64,000 nt of DNA. It comes from Roseovarius sp. S88 (lineage in GTDB: Bacteria; Pseudomonadota; Alphaproteobacteria; Rhodobacterales; Rhodobacteraceae). This document shows positions 18,032 to 26,774 of the stretch, in pieces. The first letter of the stretch is position 1. Each line of letters starts with the position of its first letter. Where the stretch lies: positions 1,405,501 through 1,469,500 of the forward strand of contig NZ_CP146069.1 of assembly GCF_037023735.1 (NCBI RefSeq). The letters are read 5' to 3'. The position numbers and the translations under genes were made by a program. The notes below the pieces were generated by a model. It did not search any database. It worked only from the letters and a program-made list of their open reading frames with translations, and had not been told where the DNA came from.

Positions 18032-18157
18032 GGGTATATCCTTTCAATTTTAGTGATACGTTTTCTGGTTGCATCTTTTCTGTTGATATATCTGGCATAG
18101 ACGGTATGATTTTCAAAATGAATGTTTGATACAATTATCATCAAGGATTGTGATGTA

Positions 18158-19030
18158 ATGAGAAATCTGGACATGACCACGCTCCGGTCTTTCATGACCG
18201 TGGCAGAGCAGGGCGGCGTCACACGCGCAGCCCAGGTGCTGAACCTCACGCAATCCGCGGTGTCGATGCAGCTCAAGCGGCTTGAAGAGATGTTGGGCAT
18301 CGAGCTTATGGATCGCTCAAACCGGCGCATTGCGCTCACCGCGTCAGGCGAACAGCTTTTGACCTACGCACGCCGTATTGTGGACCTCAACGATGAAGCC
18401 GTGGGGCGTCTGGCGGATGAGGTGTTCGAAGGCGAACTGACACTCGGTGTGCCGCACGACATCGTCTATCCGGTGATCCCACGCGTGCTGAAAACCTTCA
18501 ACAGCGTCTTTCCCCGCGTGAACGTGGCCTTGAAGTCTTCCAGCACGGTGAAACTGCACGAAGCGCTCAAGCGCGGCGAGGTTGACCTTATCCTGACCAC
18601 CGAAGAACAGCTTTCGCCGGGGGGTGAGACCCTGGCTGAAATGCCGCTCAAATGGGTGGGTGCGATGGGCGGGCAAGCGTGGCGCAAACGCCCCCTGCGC
18701 CTTGGCTTTTGCAAGTTCTGCATTTTCCGACCCATTGTCCTGCGGCGTCTCGATGCCATGGGCATTCCATGGGAGCTGGCCATCGAGTCGGATGAGGACC
18801 GCTCGGTTGAGGCCCTGATCAGCGCTGATCTGGCCGTGGGCGCGCTTTTGGAATCAAGCATTCCGCCGCATCAGGAAGCGATCAATGCGCCTGGACAGTT
18901 GCCCGATTTGGGCATTCAGCGGATCAACATGTATGGCGCGTCCGGTCGGGACGAGATTGCCACCAAACTGGCCGACCTGTTACGGCAGGGCTATTGCGCC
19001 ACGCCGCCTGCGTTGCTGCGCCAAGCCTGA
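18158..19030 (+). CDS. LysR-family transcriptional regulator
   Basis: 290 residues from the ATG at 18158. The N-terminal winged helix-turn-helix (LRSFMTVAEQGGVTRAAQVL, then QSAVSMQLKRLEE) is followed by the effector domain (GELTLGVPHDIVYPVIPRVL). It probably controls the divergent DUF1127 gene and itself. The effector is unknown; the effector-domain sequence gives no clear clue. The next gene, a quinone oxidoreductase, is convergent and ends seven bases away. Confidence 0.93.
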   Translation: MRNLDMTTLRSFMTVAEQGGVTRAAQVLNLTQSAVSMQLKRLEEMLGIELMDRSNRRIALTASGEQLLTYARRIVDLNDEAVGRLADEVFEGELTLGVPHDIVYPVIPRVLKTFNSVFPRVNVALKSSSTVKLHEALKRGEVDLILTTEEQLSPGGETLAEMPLKWVGAMGGQAWRKRPLRLGFCKFCIFRPIVLRRLDAMGIPWELAIESDEDRSVEALISADLAVGALLESSIPPHQEAINAPGQLPDLGIQRINMYGASGRDEIATKLADLLRQGYCATPPALLRQA

Positions 19031-19036
19031 CGCGGA

Positions 19037-20005
19037 TCAATCCTGATCCAACGTGATCACCACCTTGCCGGTTGATTTCCGGCTGCGTAAAAGCTCCAGC
19101 CCTTGCGCGGCCTCGTCCAGCGGCAAGGTATGGCTGATGTGAGGCGTGAGTTTTCCTGCCTCATACCAGGCCAGAAGCTGCGCCAGGCTGTCGGTGATGA
19201 CCTGAGGTTTGAAGGCAAGGTAGCCCCCCCAGTAGAGCCCAAGCACGGAAAGGTTTTTGACCAGAAGGTGATTGGCCGGGATTTGCGGAACATCTCCGCT
19301 TGCAAATCCAATGGCCAAAAGGCGCGCTTCGGGCTTGCAGGCGCGAAAGGCGGCTTTGAACTGATCTCCGCCGACCGGGTCGTAGACGACATCAACACCG
19401 CCCAAAGCGCGACAGGCCTCTCGGATATCTTCCGTTTTGGCGTCAATCAGATGATCGGCCCCGGCGGCCTTGGCCACTTCCAGCTTGTCCGCGCCACGCG
19501 CGCAGGCAATAACTGTGGCCCCCATGAGCTTGCCGATTTCCACCGCCGTGAGGCCCACGCCCCCAGCGGCCCCCAGCACCAAGAGCGTTTCTCCGGCCTG
19601 TAGCTGAGCCTTGTGATCCAGCGCCACGTGGCTGGTGCCATAGGCAATCTGGAACGCGGCAGCATCAGTGAAAGGCATTGTCTCCGGCAATTTGACCGCC
19701 CGATCGGCTGGAAAAGTACCAAACTCTGCCAACCCCCCTTGGCCGCCAAAGACCGCCACTCGGTCCCCAATAGCGAAATCCGTCACATCAGCGCCCAAGG
19801 CTTCAATCGTACCGGCCACTTCCATACCCAGGGTAAAGGGCAGTTCGGGCGTGTCCTGATACTCACCTTTGACCATCAAAAGATCGGCGAAGTTGAGACC
19901 ACACGCCCCGATCCGTACAAGAATTTCATCAGCTTTTGGGGTGGGCGGGTCGCATACAACAAGGGCAGGTGTTGCATTCGAGGCTGAAAGTCGAAAAGCA
20001 CGCAT
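19037..20005 (-). CDS. NADPH:quinone oxidoreductase (zinc-free MDR family)
   Basis: 322 residues from the ATG at 20005. A GroES-like domain (CGLNFADLLMVKGEYQDTP, then GMEVAGTIEALG) is followed by a Rossmann fold with VLGAAGGVGLTAVEIGKLMG near residue 150. The structural and catalytic zinc Cys residues are absent, as in the QOR/zeta-crystallin subfamily. It probably reduces quinones or activated alkenes with NADPH in the cytoplasm. The physiological substrate is unknown. It is monocistronic. Confidence 0.9.
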   Translation of the reverse strand: MRAFRLSASNATPALVVCDPPTPKADEILVRIGACGLNFADLLMVKGEYQDTPELPFTLGMEVAGTIEALGADVTDFAIGDRVAVFGGQGGLAEFGTFPADRAVKLPETMPFTDAAAFQIAYGTSHVALDHKAQLQAGETLLVLGAAGGVGLTAVEIGKLMGATVIACARGADKLEVAKAAGADHLIDAKTEDIREACRALGGVDVVYDPVGGDQFKAAFRACKPEARLLAIGFASGDVPQIPANHLLVKNLSVLGLYWGGYLAFKPQVITDSLAQLLAWYEAGKLTPHISHTLPLDEAAQGLELLRSRKSTGKVVITLDQD

Positions 20006-20307
20006 CCACAACTGTCCTTTATCAGGTCGGGCAAGGTCTTGCCCTTGGTTGGCGAAAATCTGCGGGTGATGCAAGACCGTCTTTGTCGCGCAACTATTGC
20101 GAAATCTCAAACGCCGGGTTATACTCGTCTAGATTGAGAAATGTTAACAAAAAACTCGTTATCGTTTAGCCAAGCATCTTGTCTTTTGACTTATAGGTGG
20201 TAATTTTCCCCTGCGCGGCTGGGATGCGCCGTGCATATTAACTAACAGCGCGTCATTGGCTGCAGTTGGCCGGAATGAGTCGCGCATACATTGTGAAAGG
20301 ATTGCCC
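20006..20307. other. Divergent intergenic region without genes
   Basis: 302 bases between the oxidoreductase start and the XRE regulator start. It is AT-rich around 20130-20200 (ATGTTAACAAAAAACTCG, TTGACTTATAGG), as expected for promoters, and has a weak GC hairpin near 20213-20237. No RNA gene or clear operator was recognised. Confidence 0.5.
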
Positions 20308-20679
20308 ATGCCGCACCCCGTAGATGTGCATGTCGGTAAACGGATACGTCATCGCAGATGGCTTGTCGGGATGACGCAGCAACAGCTTGCTGAAAGTGTC
20401 GGAATTAAGTTCCAGCAGATCCAGAAATATGAAACCGGTGCCAACCGTGTCAGCGCGTCGCGCTTGTGGGACATCGCTGGGTCTATGGATGTGGATGTGA
20501 GTTTCTTTTTCGAAGGTCTTGAACGGGTCTCCGAAGACAAGCAATCGACAGATGCTGCACCATCCGATCTGTTGGGCGACAAAGAAGCACTGGATTTGGT
20601 CCGGTCCTATTACTCGATCCCGGAAAATCAGCGTCGGCGGCTGTTTGATCTTGCCCGCGTGCTGAGCGACGTGGCTTGA
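20308..20679 (+). CDS. XRE-family helix-turn-helix regulator
   Basis: 123 residues, start at 20308 after GAAAGGATT. The HTH_3 domain spans about residues 8-65 (GKRIRHRRWLVGMTQQQLAE, then KFQQIQKYETGANRVSASRL). A C-terminal tail includes LVRSYYSIPENQRRRLFDLA, typical of the short alphaproteobacterial XRE proteins with a C-terminal dimerisation helix. The target is unknown. The next gene begins 56 bases downstream on the same strand, so cotranscription is possible. Confidence 0.9.
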   Translation: MPHPVDVHVGKRIRHRRWLVGMTQQQLAESVGIKFQQIQKYETGANRVSASRLWDIAGSMDVDVSFFFEGLERVSEDKQSTDAAPSDLLGDKEALDLVRSYYSIPENQRRRLFDLARVLSDVA

Positions 20680-20735
20680 GCCAAAGGGCTGTCCGGTTTA
20701 GTCATGCCGCCTAAGGGCGGCATGAGGGCTCTCGG

Positions 20736-21529
20736 ATGGACCAGTCAGATATCGTAGAAACAGCGCACGCGTTGGCAGATGCCGCACGCGGCGCTATTTT
20801 GCCTTGGTTTCGTACCAAGAACCTTCAGGCCGAGAACAAGGCCGACATATCAAAACCGTTTGATCCTGTGACCCGTGCTGACCGCGCTGCCGAAAAGGCA
20901 ATGCGCGAGGTGTTGGCACTTCGTCGGCCTGATGACGCGATATTGGGCGAGGAATTCGGCGCCACCGGTGGGCGCACTGGCCTGACGTGGGTGCTGGACC
21001 CGATTGATGGAACACGTGGATTTTTGACCGGCACGCCGACCTGGGGCGTCCTGATCGCGATCTCGGACGAGAACGGGCCGTTCTACGGCCTTATCGATCA
21101 GCCCTATATCGGCGAGCGTTTCGAAGGGGGCTGGGACGGGCCGAGATGTCAGGGCCTCATGGGCGTAAATCTCTCGCGACCTGCGGCAACCGTCCGCTTG
21201 GTGAGGCCAATCTCTTCACTACCTTTCCTGAAGTTGGCAGTAAGACCGAAGGCGAAGCCTTTCGCGCGGTTGCTGATCGTGTGCAATTCGCACGCTATGG
21301 GATGGATTGCTATGCCTATGCGCTTCTCGCCTCAGGGCAAGTGGATCTGGTGATTGAAGCCGGCCTAAACGCCTATGATATCCAGGCGCCCATCGCGGTG
21401 ATAGAAGCGGCAGGTGGCATTGTCACCGACTGGTGCGGTGGTCCGGCGCATCACGGGGGCCAGGTTGTGGCCGCTGCCGGGCGCATGCAACACAAGGCGG
21501 CTCTGGGCATTCTGTCGGACTTTATTTGA
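20736..21529 (+). pseudogene. hisN: Histidinol-phosphatase-type IMPase, frameshifted
   Basis: Two overlapping frames encode one inositol-monophosphatase-family protein. Residues from 20736 cover the N-terminus and the metal motif (WVLDPIDGTRGFLTGTPTWG), which is the HisN-type pattern. At the run GGGCC (21138-21142) the match moves into another frame that continues as EMSGPHGRKSLATCG and ends with AYDIQAPIAVIEAAGG and a stop at 21529. One missing base explains the break; the original frame otherwise runs out at 21353. The intact protein would have about 264 residues and would dephosphorylate histidinol phosphate or a related substrate. The break lies in a short G-run, so a sequencing error is quite possible. 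The gene was placed by joining both frames. Confidence 0.85.
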
Positions 21530-21605
21530 GTGGCAGTGAGCACAATCTCGCGAGTTGACTAAGCACTGGTGGCGATTGCGTTTCACGTTACATAATGTCA
21601 GCGAC

Positions 21606-22058
21606 ATGAGCCTCCGAATTCTAACCATATTTATTCTCGCGATGACCTTGGTCGCGACACCTCTGACCGCCCAAGAGCTTCGTGACGCCAGTGAATCGGC
21701 CCGCGCTTGGCTTAATGACTATCGCGCGCAAAAAAATACTCCGGCGCTTGGAACGTCACCACCCCTGACAAAGGCTGCCGCCGCCCATGCACGCGACATG
21801 GCGCGCAAAGGGTTCTTCAGCCATAAGGGATCTGATGGAAGCTCGGTGGCAGATCGTGTGCAACGTCAGGGATATGGCTATTGCTTCGTGGCCGAGAATA
21901 TCGCCAAGGGGCAACGTGATCTGGGGGCTGTCTTGCAAAGCTGGGCAGGGTCCAAGGGCCACAGACGGAACATGCTTAGCCGTGAGGCGCGCGAATTCGC
22001 ACTGGTGCGCGGCCCGGGCAATATCTGGGTGATGGTTCTGGGAAGGTCGGGCTGCTAA
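21606..22058 (+). CDS. Exported CAP/SCP-family protein
   Basis: 150 residues from the ATG at 21606, which starts a signal peptide (ILTIFILAMTLVATPLTAQ). The CAP domain shows AAAHARDMARKGFFSHKGSDG, then CFVAENIAKG, and LQSWAGSKGHRRNMLS, which hold the conserved His/Glu cavity residues. These proteins are common in bacteria, and their function is mostly unknown. The TAA stop is formed by the first bases of the repeat element at 22056. It follows the hisN-like pseudogene after about 75 bases. Confidence 0.88.
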   Translation: MSLRILTIFILAMTLVATPLTAQELRDASESARAWLNDYRAQKNTPALGTSPPLTKAAAAHARDMARKGFFSHKGSDGSSVADRVQRQGYGYCFVAENIAKGQRDLGAVLQSWAGSKGHRRNMLSREAREFALVRGPGNIWVMVLGRSGC

Positions 22059-22171
22059 AGCGTTTCGCCTTTAACCTGGGACATCAGCGAAAGGCGAAAC
22101 GCGTGCAACGATTGAGTGTCGCGCGGCGTTTCGCGATCATCTGTTAGTCAGGTTTATCGCGAAACGCTTTA
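22056..22171. repeat. 116-bp double-hairpin repeat, copy A
   Basis: The element begins TAAAGCGTTTCGC and ends GCGAAACGCTTTA, so its ends are complementary. Inside are two hairpins: GCGTTTCGCCTTT (22060) with AAAGGCGAAACGC (22090), and GCGTTTCGCGAT (22126) with ATCGCGAAACGC (22156), joined by a 23-base linker containing GTGCAACGATTGAGTGTCGC. A near-identical copy, inverted, lies at 47775-47890. The architecture matches a REPIN or a MITE. No transposase is nearby. Confidence 0.93.
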
Positions 22172-22431
22172 GGCGGCCTGTCGTTTGTTGTTCTGCGGAA
22201 GGGGCGTGTGTCTCGACCGCCCACACACGTCACACACTCCGTACTCAAAAGGCGGCCGCAACACACAACGGCGGTTCTACGCCGAGTTTGTGGCCGGAAT
22301 TGGGGCAGAACAGGGTTTGCAAAAGACCAATTCACGGCAGGGGGCCACAAAGGTTGACGCGCTTTGCGCATTGCTGTGCGCGGGCGGCTGTGCCAGATCA
22401 GGGTTAGGTTAAATGCCATGGGAGGTGTGAT

Positions 22432-23661
22432 ATGCAGCTTGGAATGAGGCCAGAGGCAGAGCAAAACCTGGCCGCCGTGCGTGCCATGGTGCGTGACGAG
22501 ATCACGCCGCTGAATGCAGAGTATCACACCGAGATTGGGAAGGGCGACCGCTGGGCCTTCACACCCCGGCAGGCGGAAATTCTGGATGGGCTGAAGGCGC
22601 GCGCCAAGGCGGCGGGATTGTGGAATTTCTGGCTGACCGATCATGACCGCGGCATGGACCTGAGCACGGTGGAATACGCCTATTTTGCCGAAGAAATGGG
22701 AAAAACGCCTTTGGGCGCTGAAGTTTTCAACTGCAACGCGCCGGATACCGGGAACATGGAGGTTTTCGTCAAATACGGCACGCCTGATATGAAATCCCGC
22801 TGGCTGGAACCGCTGCTGGAGGGGGAGATCCGATCCGCCTACCTGATGACGGAACCGGATGTGGCCAGCTCAGATGCCACCAACATTGCCATGTCCTGTG
22901 CGCGGGAAGGTGATGACTATGTGCTGAATGGCGAAAAATGGTGGGCCACGGGGGCAGGGGACCCGCGCTGTGCGGTTTACATTGTCATGGTGCGTACGGG
23001 CGGTGAGGATGCGCCCAAGCATCAACGCCATTCGATGATTGTCGTTCCCTCAGACGCGCCCGGCATCGAAAAACTGCGCCCGATGCAGGTCTATGGCGCC
23101 GATGATGCGCCGCATGGGCATATGCATATCCGATTTACCGATGTGCGTGTGCCTGCTGAGAATCTGCTTTTGGGGGAGGGGCGCGGGTTTGAGATTGCCC
23201 AAGGACGACTTGGACCGGGGCGCATCCACCATTGCATGCGCGCCATTGGTCAGGCCGAGGCCGCGCTGGAACTGATGTGTCGCCGGTCTCTGGAGCGGGA
23301 AGCCTTTGGCAAGCCTTTGGCGCAGCTTGGCGCAAATTTCGACATTCTGGCCGAGGCGCGGATGGAAATTGAGCAGGCGCGGCTTTTGTGCCTCAAGGCG
23401 GCCTGGATGATGGATCAGGGCGATGCCCGTGCCGCTGCGCCCTGGATTCATCAGATTAAGGTTGTGGCGCCACGCATGGCCTTGAAGGTCGTTGATGAGG
23501 CGGTGCAGATGTTCGGCGCGCAGGGTATTTCACAAGACACCGAGCTGGCGGCAATGTGGACCCACCTGCGCACGCTGCGGCTGGCGGATGGGCCCGATGC
23601 GGTGCATCGCAGGCAGGTGGCGCGCGCCGAGCTGAGTAAATATTCTCAAGCGAAGTTTTAA
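22432..23661 (+). CDS. Acyl-CoA dehydrogenase (ACAD10/11-like)
   Basis: 409 residues after GGAGGTG. The fold is complete: an N-terminal helical domain, a middle domain with AYLMTEPDVASSDATNIAMS and GEKWWATGAGDP (FAD contacts), and a C-terminal domain with GPGRIHHCMRAIG, REAFGKPLAQLG and the final LRLADGPDAVHRRQVAR. The last motif, with Asp in the catalytic region, is typical of the ACAD10/11-like group found widely in proteobacteria. It oxidises an acyl-CoA of unknown chain type. The gene stands alone with 260 bases upstream, including the repeat at 22056 and one TTTGCAAA octamer at 22316. Confidence 0.92.
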   Translation: MQLGMRPEAEQNLAAVRAMVRDEITPLNAEYHTEIGKGDRWAFTPRQAEILDGLKARAKAAGLWNFWLTDHDRGMDLSTVEYAYFAEEMGKTPLGAEVFNCNAPDTGNMEVFVKYGTPDMKSRWLEPLLEGEIRSAYLMTEPDVASSDATNIAMSCAREGDDYVLNGEKWWATGAGDPRCAVYIVMVRTGGEDAPKHQRHSMIVVPSDAPGIEKLRPMQVYGADDAPHGHMHIRFTDVRVPAENLLLGEGRGFEIAQGRLGPGRIHHCMRAIGQAEAALELMCRRSLEREAFGKPLAQLGANFDILAEARMEIEQARLLCLKAAWMMDQGDARAAAPWIHQIKVVAPRMALKVVDEAVQMFGAQGISQDTELAAMWTHLRTLRLADGPDAVHRRQVARAELSKYSQAKF

Positions 23662-23766
23662 CAATAACTATCTGGTTTTTTGATATTTTTTACAGGAACG
23701 AAGCCGGTTCGCTCGGAGCAACCATAGCCTCTCGACAAAGGCCGTGGACAGGGTCTTAATGCCGTC

Positions 23767-24672
23767 ATGACGTCTGAGCAAAATGCACGGCCCGGGTGGG
23801 GTATCTTCTGGATGGTGGTGACCGGGCTGCAGTTTGTGGGTGTCACTGCGCTGGTCAAACTTTTGGGCACGCGCATTCCGGCCCCTGAGGCGGCGTTTCT
23901 GCGCTATGTGCTTGGGTTGGTGTTTCTTATTCCGATACTGGGCACGCTGAGCCGGGTGCGGCTGGATCGAGGCACTCTGGGGCTTTTCGCCGCGCGCGGC
24001 GTGGCGCATTCCCTAGGCGTCGGGCTTTGGTTTTTTGCCATGGCGCGCATTCCCATCGCGGATGTCACGGCGATGAACTACCTCTCCCCCATCTACGTGA
24101 CGCTGGGGGCCGCGATCTTTCTGGGGGAAAAGCTGGCCTTGCGCCGGGTGCTGGCCATTTTTGTGGCTCTCATAGGTGCGCTGATCATTCTGCGCCCCGG
24201 GTTTCGCGAGGTGGGGCCAGGGCATTTGGCGATGATCTTTACCGCGATTGTTTTTGGGGCGTCCTATCTTCTGGCCAAGATGCTCTCAGAGCGGTGCAGT
24301 CCCGGGCTTGTGGTGGCCATGCTTTCGATAACTGTGACGATTGGATTGGCACCTGTGGCGCTTGCCAATTGGGTGACGCCAACATCTTATGAGCTTTTGG
24401 TGCTGTTCGGAGTGGCCGCACTGGCCACAGGCGGGCACTACACAATGACGCTGGCCTTCCGCGCCGCCCCTTTGGCCATCACACAGCCGGTGTCGTTTCT
24501 GCAACTGGTCTGGGCTGTGGCGCTGGGGCTTGTGGTCTTTGGCGAGCCGTTTGATCCCTGGGTCATCCTCGGCGGTATGGTGATTGTAGGCGCGGTAAGT
24601 TTTATCAGCTGGCGCGAGGCTGTGCTCAAGCGTCGTGCCGTTACACCTGCGGTGACTGAGACAAAAGTGTAG
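23767..24672 (+). CDS. EamA/DMT-family inner-membrane exporter
   Basis: 301 residues with about ten hydrophobic helices arranged as two EamA repeats (first repeat from GWGIFWMVVTGLQF, second from FTAIVFGASYLLAKML). Drug/metabolite transporters of this family export amino acids or other metabolites; the substrate is unknown. The last residues are basic and cytoplasmic. It is followed by a long non-coding stretch. Confidence 0.9.
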   Translation: MTSEQNARPGWGIFWMVVTGLQFVGVTALVKLLGTRIPAPEAAFLRYVLGLVFLIPILGTLSRVRLDRGTLGLFAARGVAHSLGVGLWFFAMARIPIADVTAMNYLSPIYVTLGAAIFLGEKLALRRVLAIFVALIGALIILRPGFREVGPGHLAMIFTAIVFGASYLLAKMLSERCSPGLVVAMLSITVTIGLAPVALANWVTPTSYELLVLFGVAALATGGHYTMTLAFRAAPLAITQPVSFLQLVWAVALGLVVFGEPFDPWVILGGMVIVGAVSFISWREAVLKRRAVTPAVTETKV

Positions 24673-25164
24673 TGAAAAAGTTAACGAAGCTTGTCACCGA
24701 AAAGGACAAGAAGTTCGTCGCGGCTGACAACAGGTTGAGATTCGTAGCTGTTATCGCAAACGTCTGTGTGTCCCACACAATGTGGTGCAACAGCACTCAA
24801 CAACGCTCTCGGAGCAGCGAGGCTCATATTGAGTAAATGAATCATTGTCATCTCCACTCAACCCCACTCAGAGCCCCCGATCCGGTGGTGTTCGTCGATG
24901 TAAGGTCGCGCCAAGCCGGGTTTCGATCAAGGTGTAGTTCCTTCTCGTCAGTTAAGCTTTTGGTTTAAAAGTTATTAAAAACAACGATTTGGCGCGCAGT
25001 GTTCTAATAATGACGTAGCGTCACAAAAGGATGTGCTGAACCAGAGCTTTGTACGCTTTGTCACAAATGAATGGAACATCACGTCATTGTTTCCGGTCTT
25101 GCATCAGTGGCGCGTTTCAAATGTGATTCATTTTTAGGCAAACGTGCTGTAAGCCCCTGAAAAC
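24673..25164. other. Non-coding region between convergent genes
   Basis: About 490 bases between the EamA exporter and the terminator of the solute-binding protein gene. No open frame with gene-like features was seen, and no tRNA cloverleaf. The stretch 24961-25030 is AT-rich and ends in a perfect palindrome TGACG-TAG-CGTCA at 25011-25023; a further ACGTCA half-site lies at 25081. It may hide a small RNA or an orphan regulatory site. Confidence 0.5.
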
Positions 25165-25195
25165 AAAAAACCCCCGAGGACGCGCCTCGGGGGTT
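25165..25195 (-). terminator. Terminator of the solute-binding protein gene
   Basis: On the minus strand AACCCCCGAGG-CGCGT-CCTCGGGGGTT is followed by TTTTGTTTTC. It lies just after the stop at 25218. Confidence 0.92.
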
Positions 25196-25217
25196 CTGGT
25201 GTGTTTGAGATCGCGAC

Positions 25218-26774
25218 TTAGGCGAAGGACCAGCGCTCGGCCCAGCGTTCGCCGTCCATATCCCAGTTCGAGCCCATCGCCTCTGGCGTTTTGAGCTTGT
25301 TGGATGTTGCGAAGACATAGTTTGCAAACATCGGGATGATGACGCCGCCCTGGTTTGAGACGATGTCCTGCATTTCGAAATACATCTCCTGGCGTTTCGC
25401 CGGATCCAGCTCGGCCCGGGCCTCAACCATGAGCGCCTCAAACCGGTCATGGCACCAGAAGCTGTCATTCCAGTCAGCCCCACAGCTATAGGCGGTGGCA
25501 AACATCTGATCCTGAACCGGACGACCCGACCAGTAGACGGCCGAGAAGGGTTTCTTCATCCACACGTCTGACCAGTAGCCATCGTTCGGCTCCCGCACGA
25601 CCTTGAGGTCGATGCCTGCAGCTTTGGCCGAGTTCTGGAACAGAACGCCAGCATCGACCGCACCCGCAAAGGCCGCGTCTGCTGCCGAGAGGCTGACCTC
25701 AAGGCTATCGAGACCGGCTTCCTTGAGATAGAACTTGGCCTTGTCCGGATCATAGGTCTTCTGCTCAAGCTCGGTGTTGTAATAGAGCTGACCTTGACCC
25801 ACGGGGATATCGTTGCCGACAGAGCCATAGCCGAAGAGGATCTTCTCGACCATTTCTTCGCGGTTGATGGCGTATTTCAGGGCCTGACGCACATTGTTGT
25901 CGTCAAACGGCGCCTGGTTGGTGGACATCGCAAAGGTGTAGTGCTGCGTGCCTGCCACCGAATGGATGGCGAGGTTTGCGTTACGCTCCAGAAGGCCTAC
26001 TGTCTTAAGGTCGACCCGGTCAACCACATCGACATCGCCGGACACCAACGCGGTTGTCCGCGCGTTCTGATCCACAAGCGCCAGCATTTCGATGCTGTCA
26101 AAGAACCCAACAGTGTCGCGCCAATGGTTCGGATTGCGCTCCATTGTAATGCTAACACCGAAGTTTTTCTCCTTCAGGATGTAGCTGCCGCAGCCATCGC
26201 CGGATTCCCAATCAATGGTATCGTCTTTTGCCGGGTGGATGGTCAGGTGATAATCCGACAGAATGAAGGGGAAGTCCGCGTTGCCGCCTGACAATTCGAC
26301 AACAACGTTGCCGCCATCGACCTTCATGTTTTCAATCGGTGCGACCAGTGGACCCGCCGCCGAGGTTGAATCCTCGCCCCGGTGGAAGTTCAGCGAGGCG
26401 ACCACGTCTTCGGGCGTCAAAGGTTTGCCCGAGTGGAAGGTCACACCTTCGCGGATCTTGAAGGTCCAGGTCTTGGCGTCTGCGGTGGCTTCCCAGCTTT
26501 CGGCCAGTTCAGGCTGCAACGAGCCATCTGGCGCCACTTCGGTCAGGCGACCATGGATGGCAAAGGCCATGCCAATGGTGAAGCCGTTTTCCCATGTGCC
26601 CGGGTTCAGCGTGTCGGTGGTCTGGCCGTGGCCTTTCCCAACCCGAAGATGCCCACCGCGCTTGGGCGCAGCATAAGCCGCGCCACCCAATGGCAGAGTT
26701 GCTGCCATGGCCGTTGCGGCGGTTGTCTTTAGAAATCCACGGCGGTCAAGCAAGCCGCCTTTGATGATCGACAT
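25218..26774 (-). CDS. Family 5 ABC solute-binding protein, Tat-exported, orphan
   Basis: 518 residues. The N-terminus carries a twin-arginine signal (DRRGFLKTTAATAMAATLP), so it is exported folded by Tat. The body is an SBP_bac_5 (DppA/OppA-like) protein with the family segments LAESWEATADAKTWTFKIRE, VTFHSGKPLTPEDVVASL and DNNVRQALKYAINREEMVEK. Such proteins bind peptides, nickel or other small solutes for an ABC importer. No permease or ATPase gene is adjacent; the gene is divergent from betI-betC-betA with 340 bases between, so a link with choline compounds is possible but unproven. It has a strong terminator of its own, so it is probably monocistronic. Confidence 0.93.
   Translation of the reverse strand: MSIIKGGLLDRRGFLKTTAATAMAATLPLGGAAYAAPKRGGHLRVGKGHGQTTDTLNPGTWENGFTIGMAFAIHGRLTEVAPDGSLQPELAESWEATADAKTWTFKIREGVTFHSGKPLTPEDVVASLNFHRGEDSTSAAGPLVAPIENMKVDGGNVVVELSGGNADFPFILSDYHLTIHPAKDDTIDWESGDGCGSYILKEKNFGVSITMERNPNHWRDTVGFFDSIEMLALVDQNARTTALVSGDVDVVDRVDLKTVGLLERNANLAIHSVAGTQHYTFAMSTNQAPFDDNNVRQALKYAINREEMVEKILFGYGSVGNDIPVGQGQLYYNTELEQKTYDPDKAKFYLKEAGLDSLEVSLSAADAAFAGAVDAGVLFQNSAKAAGIDLKVVREPNDGYWSDVWMKKPFSAVYWSGRPVQDQMFATAYSCGADWNDSFWCHDRFEALMVEARAELDPAKRQEMYFEMQDIVSNQGGVIIPMFANYVFATSNKLKTPEAMGSNWDMDGERWAERWSFA

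Noticed and set aside
22316..22323. Single TTTGCAAA octamers (also at 3518, 25321 and 50081)
   Set aside because: Those at 3518, 25321 and 50081 lie inside genes, and the one at 22316 is isolated, so they are probably chance matches rather than PccR sites.
22185..22412. 75-codon frame after the repeat copy A
   Set aside because: No ribosome-binding site, odd composition and no resemblance to a family.
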